The position numbers were made by a program, and so were the translations under genes. The notes below the pieces were generated by a model. That model had not been told where the DNA came from and did no database searches. It saw only the letters and a program-made list of their open reading frames with translations. From contig VJWM01000374.1 of NCBI GenBank assembly GCA_010909165.1, forward strand, positions 1 to 28,582: a stretch of DNA of 28,582 bases. Direction: 5' to 3'. The number at the start of each line of letters is the position of its first letter. Positions within the stretch are counted from its first letter, which is position 1. Origin of the DNA: Anthoceros angustus (lineage: Eukaryota > Streptophyta > Anthocerotopsida > Anthocerotales > Anthocerotaceae). Shown one piece after another: positions 9,661 through 18,857 of the stretch.

Positions 9661-10162
9661 GTTGCCATGACAAGGACCCAATGTCCTCCTCTTGGCCAAA
9701 CGCAAGATCTCATTGTTGGCCTTCAAAATTCTTTTGTGGAGGTGGGCCCCCAAGCTATGATATTGCATTTGGAGATCATCAATCTCCGTGGGCCACTCTC
9801 CATCTTCACACCTACCTTTGGCGTCCTTGAGGTGGCTTCAATTCCCCCACCTTGACATGGAGGGTCACATTCTCTCCCTGCTGTTTGGCTAGCCAATTTT
9901 ACTGAAGGGCATAATCAGCCCAAACCTTCGTCCTTACTTACCAGCATTCTATGTACCACTTTCTTGTGGTACTCCTCTTCCTGGGACCTTTTCCTTCCAA
10001 GTCCTCTATTAGTTGAGCAAGCCCTTCCCTCTCCGCTTGCCAAGCATCTTTCCGCTCCGGCTCCGGTCTGAGTCTCTTGGGGTAGGTCGCCTTAGCTCGA
10101 AAAGGAAGTTGTGGCGCCCAAAGCGCACTTTGCACCTTTGGATGGTCCGCCACTGGCCACAC
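9661..10162 (-). pseudogene. Gag N-terminus, gypsy element A
   Basis: The frame from Met at 10162 reads WPVADHPKVQSALWAPQLPF and continues through a Pro/Arg/Glu-rich AEREGLAQLIEDLEGKGPRK, to a stop at 9938. After frameshifts, coding-like blocks continue (WPTEIDDLQMQYHSLGAHL, RILKANNEILRL) up to the LTR edge at 9661. The charged helical character suggests a coiled coil, as is usual at gypsy Gag N-termini. The Met at 10162 is a plausible true start because the sequence upstream turns AT-rich and closes in all frames. Confidence 0.5.
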
Positions 10163-10560
10163 AACCCTAGATTTTGTGCATCATTCACAAAATCCTAATC
10201 GATCTATAATACCTATTTTCCTACTCTGCCTAATTAATCTCTTGCTAATTACTCTTATATATTTATCCTCTATTGATGAGCATATATGGATATCCCCTTT
10301 ATTCTAAGTTTCCTTTGGCGAGATTTTGTCCCACATGATGATCGCCCGTACGTAGTGCTCCTTACTCGGGCTACGGCGTGTGTACACTACGTGAGTCTCG
10401 GCCTACCAACCTTCGGGTGCCCATACAAATGGGTCGCTTGACCCGTTTTTCCTCACAGGATATCCTTTTTGCCTTCTAACAATATTCCACGCTCTAGTTC
10501 AAGATCAAGTTTCCTCGCATGTTCCTCTTCAATCGGTCTTAGCCAAAAAATCAAACTTGT
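10163..10560. other. AT-rich leader-like region without genes
   Basis: Markedly more AT-rich than its surroundings, with short stretches such as TTACTCTTATATATTTATCC. It lies directly upstream of the likely gag start of element A on the minus strand and may be its 5' leader. I found no primer-binding site, no LTR match and no coding frame. Confidence 0.4.
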
Positions 10561-11640
10561 TCTCTCGCCGCTTTGGTGGTTGCCCAAACTTTATTGCTCC
10601 ACATATGTTGTAAGCAGATTTTTTTCGTTGTAAAGCTCGTCTTGAGACGTCCGTCACCTTGGGAAGCACAAGACGGCAAGGCAAACATTTTTGAACCGAA
10701 TCGACGTGGTGCTATTGTGGGAGGCACACGTGGAGGCACACTATGTGCCCGGAGAGCGCCCTCGAGGTTAAGTGTGATGAGATGAGCCCGCGTCGAGACG
10801 CCGCGTGATGAGACAAGCCCGCTCCAACTCGCCCGCAGCCCAAGGGTTGTTAGTGCCATCCCGAGCCTGCTCCAATCTCCGTGTCCGCCGATCAAGTGGA
10901 CGGCGAAGATGAGCACAAGATGTCCATGACTTCTTTGCAACGGGCTGGTTTGCAGCAGAAAGGACCTAGCGATGGAGGTTGCCGATCAAGTGGATGGCGA
11001 AGATGAGCATGAGACGTCCGTGACTTCTTCCGCAGAGGGCTGGTTTGCATCATTAGAGGACGCGATGGAGGTTACTAGGAGGACTTGCTCGCAAGAGGTC
11101 GCCTTACGAAGTTCCAACCGAGCATGAGAGTCATAGTGCTTCGGATTACTCGCATCGAAGGCGCTTTGAGACCGAGATACGGACTTTAGTGCCTTCTCCA
11201 CCTTCCCTTGCCTCATACTCGAGGTGGACATTGATGAATTTGTCAATCAATCCGATGAGGGGATGTCCTACGAGTCATTTTCGAGGCCACCGCTGAATAT
11301 ATTTGAGCGGGTTTTGGATGGAGTTTGGCGGAGGAACGTGAACATTTTAGGGAGCTCAAGGAAGCATTGGAGAGGGAAGCAAAGGAGAGGGAAGTCTCAA
11401 GAATCGCCTTGGAGTCTCGGCTGGCATGGCAAAAGCTTGGAGATGTTGTGAAGGAATTGTGTGTAGCGTGGGACCGCTATGGGCGAGTCTGTGGCAAGGA
11501 GCCTTTGGGATATGGGTGTCGCTTATTGTTGCATTGTGTAATAAGCGTGTTCCTAATCCCGAGATGATTCACGACGGTTCATGGGTTTTCGATTTCAAAG
11601 TGTCACGTTATGTTGAATGAGATAATCGAACTGCATCACA
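10561..11640 (+). pseudogene. Decayed plus-strand coding region, unrecognised
   Basis: Several plus-strand frames look like protein once read across frameshifts. One block (10981-11130) reads ADQVDGEDEHETSVTSS and EGWFASLEDAMEV. A second (11224-11320) reads EVDIDEFVNQSDEGMSYESF. After a frameshift near 11325 a charged helix follows, REHFRELKEALEREAKERE then LAWQKLGDVVKELCVAWDRYG, a likely coiled coil. The first part contains a tandem duplication. I do not recognise the family. It could be a captured host gene fragment or the Gag of an unrelated element. It is opposite in strand to element A and ends well before the CACTA element. Confidence 0.4.
10887..11073. repeat. Tandem duplication of about 94 bp
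   Basis: Two adjacent units (10887-10980 and 10981-11073), both starting GCCGATCAAGTGGA and ending GATGGAGGTT, differing at scattered sites. They lie in the decayed plus-strand coding region. The second unit keeps an open frame and the first is frameshifted. Confidence 0.8.
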
Positions 11641-12245
11641 TGTGTGTCGCCATTTCTTCTACTCGATCGCAAAACAAGCATCACAATAACCTAATGGCTT
11701 GTTAAGGACATTGTTATGAATCTTCCTTCCCGCCTTCACCCTTTGAAGTAGTCTCGCCTCCTTGAGTGGACCCAAGAGACGCGCTTCTTCATCTCCGACG
11801 TCCGCAGTACATTGCTTTCTCCTCCGCAGGATCGGTGATGGCTTACTCCGCCATAGACCACGACGGACTCAGATCCGCCCAAGCATGCGTATGCTCCGAT
11901 GGTGTGGCGCTCATCCCAACTTTCTCCTTCCTCCGCAGATGGCTTGGAGGCACGCTTTGGTTTCCTTGCTTCGCTTGGTTCTCTTGGTGTGCTCTGGCCA
12001 TTGCACAACCATACTTGCGCCCGCTCCGGTCTTCATTACGAGGCGCGTTATCGCTTGGATGACGGTGAAGGCGCAAGTTCAAGCTTGGCGAGAGGTAGCG
12101 GATGGATTGCCATCGCTAGCTACGGGCCGTGTGAGTGCTCGAGCGGTGGGTAGCCTAAATCCATATTAGAAAGTCCACATGTTGGATTCATACCATGCCA
12201 CTTGACACGTGGATGTAACCCGTCTATAAATGCAATTTACAATGT
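11641..12245. other. Unassigned region before the CACTA element
   Basis: GC-rich open frames occur on both strands at 11736-12169, but none shows a known motif and their overlap suggests composition rather than coding. A TATAAA-like CTATAAATG occurs on the plus strand near 12222, with no supported gene downstream. Confidence 0.3.
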
Positions 12246-12250
12246 ATGCT

Positions 12251-12306
12251 TGCTTGTATACACATGCTTGGATACGTATGCTTGAACACACACGCTTGAA
12301 TACGAC
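12251..12306. repeat. 14-bp tandem repeat, four units
   Basis: Four consecutive 14-bp units of the form YGCTTGNAYACRYA (12251, 12265, 12279, 12293), ending about 20 bp before the CACTA terminus. Confidence 0.75.
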
Positions 12307-12325
12307 TATAGTGGCACACATGGCT

Positions 12326-12409
12326 CACTAGTAGAATAAGTCATTTACAACGCGTCCATAACGTGCTTTACAACGCATGAGGTTGTAAAGCACATTTTGG
12401 ACGTTGTAA
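12326..12409. other. CACTA left terminus with double palindrome
   Basis: After the terminal CACTA come two nested inverted repeats. The inner stem GTGCTTTACAAC (12363-12374) pairs perfectly with 12382-12393 across a 7-nt loop. The outer stem TTACAACGCGTCCA (12345-12358) pairs with TGGACGTTGTAA (12398-12409), with small bulges. Each arm contains the TTACAAC motif that recurs in the right subterminal array. Confidence 0.8.
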
Positions 12410-12489
12410 TATGTGCTCAAAAATATACCGTATTGGTATACCGTATCCATATATGGTATACCATATCCGATATGGTAATAGGCACATAC

Positions 12490-12780
12490 ATGCACCGTGT
12501 GGCTCACCAAGCAAGAAATTGGGCTCGCCGTGAGGCTCGCCAAGCAAAGAATCTGGGCTCGCCAGGCTCGCCAAGCAAGAAATTGGGCTCACCGTGAGGC
12601 TCGCCAAGGTTGAATTGGGCTGTGAGGCTCGCTGTGCTGCTCATGGATTGGGCTGGATTGGCTCACCATGGGGCTTGCCAGGATGCTGTGGATTGGGCCA
12701 GGATTTCTGAGCAGGGGCTCGCCAAGCAAGGGATCAGTCTCGCTGTGGATCGGGCTCGGATTGCTAAGTAGGTGATCGGG
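12490..12780. repeat. Degenerate GGCTCGCCAAGCAAG repeat cluster
   Basis: Irregular repetition of GGCTCGCCAAGCAAG and ATTGGGCTCGCCGTGAGG phrases with variable spacing, in the left part of the CACTA element. No coding function is supported. Open frames on both strands are products of the repetition. Confidence 0.6.
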
Positions 12781-12875
12781 ATTGCTGCTATCTGCCTCGA
12801 AATCAAGCACCATGAAGGAGAAAGGACTCTGAATGAGTGAGTGGCCATTATCCTCTTAGGTCAGACCTGGTTGCC

Positions 12876-13305
12876 CAAGTCTTGATGGGAGTAGCAGCCC
12901 AATTCTTCCCAATTGCTATGTGCAACCAAGTCTCGATGGCAATAGCAGCATAATTCTCCCCAATTCTTTTTGGAATTTGTGCTATGTGGAGCCAAGTCTC
13001 GATGGAAGTAACTCAATTCTTCCCAATTCTTTCCGGAATTTGTGCTATGTGGAGTCAAGTCTCGATGGAAGACTCAATTCTTCCCAATTCTTTGGAAGTT
13101 GTGCTATGTGCAACCAAGTCTCGATGGTAGTAGCAGCACAATTCTCCCCAATTCTTTCTAGAATTTGTGCTATGTGCAACCAAGTCTCGATGGCAATAGC
13201 AGCACAATTCTCCCCAATTCTTTCTGGAATTTGTGCTATGTGGAGTCAAGTCTCGATGGAAGTAGCAGCTCAATTCTTCCCAATTCTTTTGGAATTTGTG
13301 CTATG
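12876..13305. repeat. Tandem array of about 66 bp, seven units
   Basis: The phrase CAAGTCTYGATGG recurs at 12876, 12927, 12993, 13056, 13115, 13181 and 13247 (spacing 51, 66, 63, 59, 66, 66). It is followed in each unit by an AATTCTYCCCAATT and a GGAATTTGTGCTATGTG block. Frames are open through it on both strands (12920-13324 plus, 13055-13273 minus) because most units are multiples of three without stops. There is no independent sign of translation. Confidence 0.85.
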
Positions 13306-13454
13306 TGTGTGTCTGTGGATATAATTAGTCTAATATGTATGTGGCTGTGTGCTAGGTTTTCTAGTGTGGGCGGCAAGGATTACACAATCCTGTTGGTCTC
13401 TTGCTGTTGTTTGCCACAAAATCCAGCATTGGAAGGACACACTCTTGTGGACAG

Positions 13455-13663
13455 ACTCATCATGCCAGGAGGTGGCCGTAAGCGTGCTCGACCAATGGTT
13501 CAGTATGCTTTTGAGAAATGTAATTGTAAACTGTAAGGGCAAAGGACGGGGAATCAAGTCCGTATTCATGAGCATACGGAATATATCGAGGCGGAGGGAG
13601 GCGCAAGTTCGGAAGAAACCCGCATTACAAGTGAAGACTCACCGTGACGGCAAGCGTATATGA
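13455..13663 (+). pseudogene. Cys-rich basic segment upstream of SET ORF
   Basis: A plus-strand frame from Met 13462 reads PGGGRKRARPMVQYAFEKC and NCKL, then a stop at TAA. In the next frame it continues CKGKGRGIKSVFMSIRNISR and a basic tail to 13663. Joined by a one-base shift this gives a C-x-C-x2-C-like cluster followed by basic residues. That resembles the short Cys-rich N-terminal segment of some TNP2-type transposases, but the match is weak. A GTAAGG sequence at the junction could also be a splice donor. It is probably part of the CACTA coding unit. Confidence 0.35.
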
Positions 13664-13918
13664 CGTGAGTTTCTAACCCCTTTGGTTAAGTATTTGAGAT
13701 GTATATTGAGTTTCTAACCACTATTTCGTGATACATTCAAGGTATATCATATTTAATATTAATATATATATTTATATTTATTTAGTATATGCATGCCTTT
13801 TAAATGTGCATGATGTGTCATTGATGCATGATGGTTTCGTAAGTTAAACTGTATGGTATGTAGTTTGTACTTATGATGATTATTTTTGTATAGTTGGCGT
13901 AACTTCCTATAGAGGACC
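13664..13918. other. AT-rich, intron-like interval
   Basis: Strongly AT-rich, starting near GTGAGTTTCT (13665) and ending near TTTTTGTATAG (13882-13892). These resemble a plant splice donor and acceptor, and the interval separates two coding-like segments. Frames do not join cleanly in the present decayed sequence, so this is a suggestion only. Confidence 0.35.
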
Positions 13919-14783
13919 ATGTTAGCACTCTTGATCCCGATGATCGATGATGAACGCACTGTGGACACATGTCTCTGCAGTAGGAAAAATTTGGGTGGAA
14001 AGGAGAGTCACGTGGACCTTTCCTTGAACACCCTTACCACGAGGGAGAGGATGCAAACTCTCATGATGCTTGTGTTATACAAGCGTCTTCTCAAAGGTGT
14101 ATATCCCAAGGAGTGGGGAATGTGGGAGGAGGGGCCATTCCTATTAACAAACCATTTCCATATTGGGGTCGGATAGTGAAGGAGGCAACAAATCCAATAA
14201 TGGGGTTGGGTTTGTTTGCCTTGGAAAAATAAGTGTTAGTAGAAAGGCGGCGTTCCATTATTTGTGTTTGGTGGTCCCATGTATACACGTAGTTTAACAA
14301 GATTGGAGTATGTGAGATTGCGAGTTTCAAAAAATATGCCTTAACTTTCAAGATGTAGGCGTAAGAAGCTTACGTCACCTATAGTGTACTTGGATGGGCA
14401 TGTGGCATATGGGAATGTGGCGGGTTACATTAATAGCGATAAACAAGGTAAGCTCTAGGAGGAAGACGATGGGCATGAGCTATTGCATCATAGCCACATG
14501 ATGTGGGTGTGCACTTGGGCGGTGGACCATTGAAGCGGTGAGGAGTTGTTTGTTGAGTACAATTGGTTTGACCCAAATTATGCGATAGCAAGAATAAAGG
14601 CTAAAGGCGTGAGTATGCACATACTAAAGAGTATGTGCAAAGAGAGTGGAAGAAGATGAAGGCAAAGTTAATGCATGAAGACAAAGTGCGGATGCGGAGG
14701 AGTATGTAGATCTGCAGAATATGCAAAAGGGAATGGGAAAAGATGAAGGCAAAGTTGATGAAAGAGGATGTAGATTTAGAGTA
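13919..14783 (+). pseudogene. SET-domain (protein-lysine methyltransferase-like) ORF inside the CACTA element
   Basis: Read across two frameshifts, the plus strand gives a SET domain. The entry block NPIMGLGLFALEK (about 14188-14229) matches the G-x-G-[IL]FA start of SET domains. FGGPMYTR (about 14267-14290) fits the middle Y-x-GP strand. DGHVAYGNVAGYINS (14393-14436) matches the N-x-x-x-[YF]-[IM]-N-x-S cofactor and knot motif. GEELFVEYNW (14537-14566) matches the GEEL-x-x-[DE]Y catalytic-site motif. Known SET proteins transfer methyl groups from S-adenosylmethionine to lysine, often on histones. Upstream, 13919-14156 is an unrecognised N-terminus. Downstream, 14600-14783 is a charged helix with a duplicated REWxKMKAKLM block. 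In-frame stops (14230, 14341, 14455, 14530 regions) and the frameshifts make it non-functional. It is codirectional with the transposase, about 230 bp upstream. Confidence 0.7.
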
Positions 14784-15010
14784 GTATTTGCATGACATGT
14801 CTTTGAATGATGTGAATATTAGTTTTTCCTCATCGTGTTTGAAGTTTGAACATAGTTTATCTAGGTGATTGATATCCTTTAGAGATCATGGTCAAGCTAG
14901 CCTATAATAAAGTATTATTTATTTTATTTTATTTTATTTTATTTTCATAACATGTTATGTATGTTTGCTCAAAAATTCTAGGTTGAAGGGGAAAAATTCA
15001 TGGTGAATCC
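14784..15010. other. AT-rich spacer with (TTTTA)n microsatellite
   Basis: An AT-rich stretch between the SET ORF stop (14781-14783) and the transposase coding region. It contains about six ATTTT units (14918-14945) and ends with AAAATTCTAG before a coding-like start, so it could be an intron or intergenic spacer. Confidence 0.5.
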
Positions 15011-16285
15011 ATGCATGAGGAAGAAAACGAATACATTCACCCTCATGAACAAGTGGCTATAGAGATGGTGGAGGCACTTGGTGGAGTAGCATTGCCATTT
15101 GACGAGGAAGAGGTAAATTCTTTGCCTAAGGAATTGAAGAGAATGCATACACCGCAACCACATCTTTATGGACCGGAGCCAAAACAAATTTGTCACATTT
15201 ACCTTATTATTGCTTAACGTCCGGAGGAGGCATTGTTGGTCGGATGCATCTGTGAATACTATGTTGGAATTAATAGGAGCTTAGGACTCCCGACAACAAG
15301 TTGCCCAAGAATAGAGCGAGATAAGAAAACTATTGAAGGATTTGGCCTGTCTTATAAATCTATACATGCTTGTCCAAATGATCCTATTATTTTCATGGCG
15401 AGCTGCTCCGCTAATGCTGCAAGTGTGGGGCAAATAGATACGAATACAAAGGGCAAAAAATACGTGAAGGTGTTGCGTTATTTCCCATTAATTCCTAGGT
15501 TGAAGCAAATGTTTAGGTGCAAGAAGCTAGCTAGTATGATGTCTTGGCATGCAACATTTAAGTCTAGTGATGGGATCATGAATACCATCGACGCCCAAGC
15601 GTGGAATATGTGGACCAAACATTTCCAGTTTGCTATGGAGACGCAATATTCGCTACTCGATGGGATTAACCCGTTTGGACACCAAGTTCTCAATATTCCA
15701 TTTGGCTACTTGTCAATTATAACTTGTTTCCATGGATGTCCATACGCAATGGACATATATTATTATCAATGATTATTCGGTCCGAAGCAAGTGAAAATGC
15801 GACATTTATTTCCGACCGCTTATTGAAGAGTTGAAGATATTGTGGGAAGAAGGCATAATAGTGGACGATATTTCACCTGGAGATGGGAATGCTCAAAAAC
15901 AATTTAGATTAAAAGCCTTATTGATGTGGACTATGCACGACTACCGTGATATACGGTCACTTCAAAGCTTCAAACCAAAGGGAAGCGCATGTCCAAAATG
16001 TTGGGATAAACTTGAAGCACGCAGATCACCACACACTAAAAAATGACGATGATAAAAATTCTAGAATGCACTTGCCAGAGGAACACAAGTTTAGAGTGGA
16101 AGAGAAGGACACATTTGATGGACGTGCTGTGACTGCAAGTGTTCTTCCGAGCGATGAACCTACAGCAACAGTTATCGTAAGAGAGAGTTTTTTACGGAAA
16201 ACCGCAACTAAGGCGACTGTTAGGCCTTGGGGTGTCACAAGCAATGAACCTTCAATTTTTTGGGAGCTTCCATATTGGGAGGTAG

Positions 16286-16402
16286 GTGTCGATCCCGTTT
16301 TTTTATCCTTCACTTTAATATATTATAAAATGATTATGCTTTTAGAACTTTGTAGCAATCGAATGCTTACAATTATCATCAATATGCATATGATGGCTGC
16401 AG
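16286..16402 (+). other. Possible intron in the transposase gene
   Basis: The interval begins GTGTCG after codon phase one and ends GGCTGCAG. It is AT-rich and sits exactly between two motifs that are adjacent in TNP2 relatives (LPYWE and the LLIRH...DIMHI block). Removing it keeps the frame. Its length of 117 is a multiple of three and it has no stop, so an in-frame insertion cannot be excluded. Confidence 0.5.
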
Positions 16403-16585
16403 TGTTGCTAATTAGACACTTGTTTGATATCATGCACATTGGAAAGAACGTTAGTGAACAAATTATGAGGCACATTTGTGGGGAGTTTGAAACCCTATGA
16501 GTCGAGAGATCTCGAACTATCAAATACCAAGGTGAATGGTGGCCCAAGGAGGCCCCAACCTAAACCCAAGCCCAAGGGTAGGGCT

Positions 16586-16618
16586 AGGGCCATGGGCCAT
16601 GGGCCATGGGCCATGGCA
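16586..16618. repeat. Short GGGCCAT repeat in transposase region
   Basis: Four copies of a 7-bp unit (CCATGGG) within a Lys/Pro/Gly-rich, probably disordered part of the transposase reading frame. Seven is not a multiple of three, so changes in copy number would shift the frame. Confidence 0.7.
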
Positions 16619-17950
16619 AGCCCCAAGCCAAGTATGGGCCTAGGCCTAGGCAATCAAGGAAAAGGAAGAGAGGACAAGATGATGCATTGATGAAGGAACG
16701 CGGTGCATACGGACTCCAAAGACCTTGGGTTCTTGGACATGGCACTAACTATTCTTATCCTAAAGCATTGGAGAAATTGAAGAGAAGGGTTTGCAACATC
16801 CGTATGCCCGGGTATGGGTCCAACTTGAAACGTTGTTTTAAGAAAGGGACACGAGAGACAATTTCACAAGTCCCATGATCATCATCATTTGTTATGTGAC
16901 ATATGGCCAATTGCCTTGAGAGGGTTGATACATCCACATGTGCATAAGGCTATATGTGATCTCAACTAATGCGTTGGCTTACCGCAAAAGAAATTGTGAA
17001 GGATGAGATTCTCGCTATGAAGGTCAAAATTGCGAGGTGATGTGCATTTTGAGAGAGAGTTTCCTACAACATTTCGACAAGCCGTCCATGTCATTATTCA
17101 TCCGTGCGAGGTTGAATTATGTGGGCCCACACGCTATCGTTGGATGTATTTTCTTGAACATATGAAAGTGCTAAAGAACCTTGTACGACAAAAAGCTCGA
17201 AGGAAGGAAGCATGGCTTTAGGATATCTAGCACAAGAGACAATGTTTTACTCTTGAATTCTTTGGAAATATCCATAATGCAGCTCCACGGATGTGGACAA
17301 TGAAAGAAGATGTTACTCAAAGTGGGAGTTGTTACAAGGATATGGAAAGATAAAGCGCCGATGTGGAAAGGAGTCAAGTGAGGAAAGTGATATTAGAGAA
17401 CTCGGAGTGGACTAAGCAATGGAAAGAAGTATATGATGACATCAAGATCGCCTTTTGTGGAGTGGTTAATCGATGAGGTGGAAGCATCTAAAAGGGAACG
17501 CATTAGAAATATATGGAAAGGAGGTGGTTGCACTTGTAAGAGGGCCATTTGAATCATGCGTTCTTATAGCATGATGTGGGCATATGGACATCATATCTTG
17601 GATCTTGAGGAAACAAACTTGTGATAGCATCATAACACAACTATATACATTTCTATGTATTGAAAACAGGTGACCGAACCCATTGCAGTAGCCTATGTTG
17701 GAACAAAGGAGAGGATTTATGAAGTTGATTTTGGAGTTACTACAAATATAAATGTGCTCAAGGTAAAGTGGTTCCACACCGGAATGAGGATAGGAGAGAT
17801 GACTCCACCGGTATGGTCATGTTGAATCCAAACAAAACGTTATCTCAAGAAAAGTCGAAAGACGAACCATTCGTTATGGTATCTCCGAAATTGGAGCAGA
17901 GCAAAATACCCAAAAATCTTGGAAACTTGTAGGTACAACATGTAGTAGAA

Positions 17951-18682
17951 TGTGACGATTTTGATGGAAGACATGTCCATGAAGTGCTGGAATACAAGGA
18001 TGACATGGAAGACGAGGATATCGATAGAAGAAGTGGAAGATGATCATGAGCATATCGATGGAACTAGATATGTAGTGGAAGATAACGATGAAATGGAAGA
18101 TGAGGATATCGATGGAATATACGTTGTTGAAGATGACATGGAAGATGAAGATATTGATGGAAGACATGTAATCAAGACGTCGACATAGAAGATGAGGATA
18201 TTGATGAAAGACATGTAGTCGAAGATGAAGATGACATGGAAGATGAAGGAAGATGAAGAGGAAGATGATGGTGATAGTGATGATGAGGATGACAAGGAAG
18301 ATGCGGATGATGAGGAAGACGAGGATGCGGTAGAGAGGATATCGATGAAGAGACTACGGAAGATGAGGAGGGTAGCGAAAATGAAAAGGACATGGAATCA
18401 AAAGACGAGGACGCCGACAAGGAAGAAGAGGAAGATGAGGACAACAAGGAAGAAGAGGAAGATGTGGACGAAAGGGAAGATGAAGAGGAAAGTAAAGATG
18501 AGGATGATAAGGAAGATGAGGATGAAAGCAAAGATGAGGATGAAAGAAAAGATGAGGATGACAAGGAAGATGAGGATGAAAGCAAAGACGAGGATGACAA
18601 GGAAGATGAGGATGAAAGCAAAGATGAGGATGAAAGCAAAGACGAGGATGACAATAAAAAGATGAGGACAACAAATGAATGA
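17951..18682 (+). pseudogene. Asp/Glu-rich C-terminal tail of the transposase region
   Basis: Long runs of GAAGATGAGGATGA-type sequence. The frame 18392-18682 encodes an almost pure Asp/Glu/Lys/Ser tract (for example EEEEDEDNKEEEEDVDE). Earlier parts (17952-18390) show the same bias in shifting frames. It follows the last transposase motif directly and is probably its acidic tail, or a low-complexity expansion of it. The Ser/His-rich frames on the minus strand are shadows. Confidence 0.55.
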
Positions 18683-18857
18683 GCTTTTATAGATATCATC
18701 TTACGTACATCGATGAGGAATTGAGAATGAGCGATACGTCATGTATGCGGTGTTAGAAGGTTTTGAAATTTCAAAATGTGATACAATGCTTGGGGTTTGA
18801 GTTTGGTCTTAATTATAACATATACAAGGCTTGCTTATAATGTGTGAATTATTTTTA
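18683..18857. other. Spacer, nothing recognised
   Basis: AT-rich spacer between the acidic tail and the first copy of the repeated module. No motif was seen. Confidence 0.4.

Larger units (their letters stand above)
15011..17950 (+). pseudogene. TNP2-type CACTA transposase, broken
   Basis: Transposase of the En/Spm superfamily. Blocks in order: FGLSYKSIHACPND (about 15339-15380), KVLRYFPLIPRLKQMF, MSWHAT, DGIMNTIDAQAW, GINPFG (to about 15675), LIEELKILWEEG (after a frameshift near 15770), RLKALLMWTMHDY, KGSACPKCWDK, KDTFDGRAV (about 16108-16134), EPSIFWELPYWE (16246-16281), LLIRHLFDIMHIGKNVSEQI (16405-16464), MPGYGSNLKRC, a KSHDHHHLLCD block near 16870-16900, LCGPTRYRWMYF (about 17130-17160), and near the C-terminus a DEPFVMVS block (about 17860-17890). 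This order covers nearly the whole TNP2 protein. At least five frameshifts and several stops are present. A 117-bp in-frame interval (16286-16402) with GT...AG ends may be an intron. It is the only transposase in the element. Confidence 0.88.

Noticed and set aside
12397-12480. Palindromic GGTATACC / CATATATGG cluster, possible cruciform or origin
   Set aside because: Short AT-rich inverted repeats are expected by chance in AT-rich transposon ends, and there is no further origin signature.
12920-13324. 134-codon plus-strand ORF
   Set aside because: It coincides with the 66-bp tandem array and the minus strand is equally open. No independent evidence of coding.
18172-18699. Long Ser-rich and His/Pro-rich minus-strand frames
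   Set aside because: They are the complement of the Asp/Glu-rich tract on the plus strand. Pure composition shadows.
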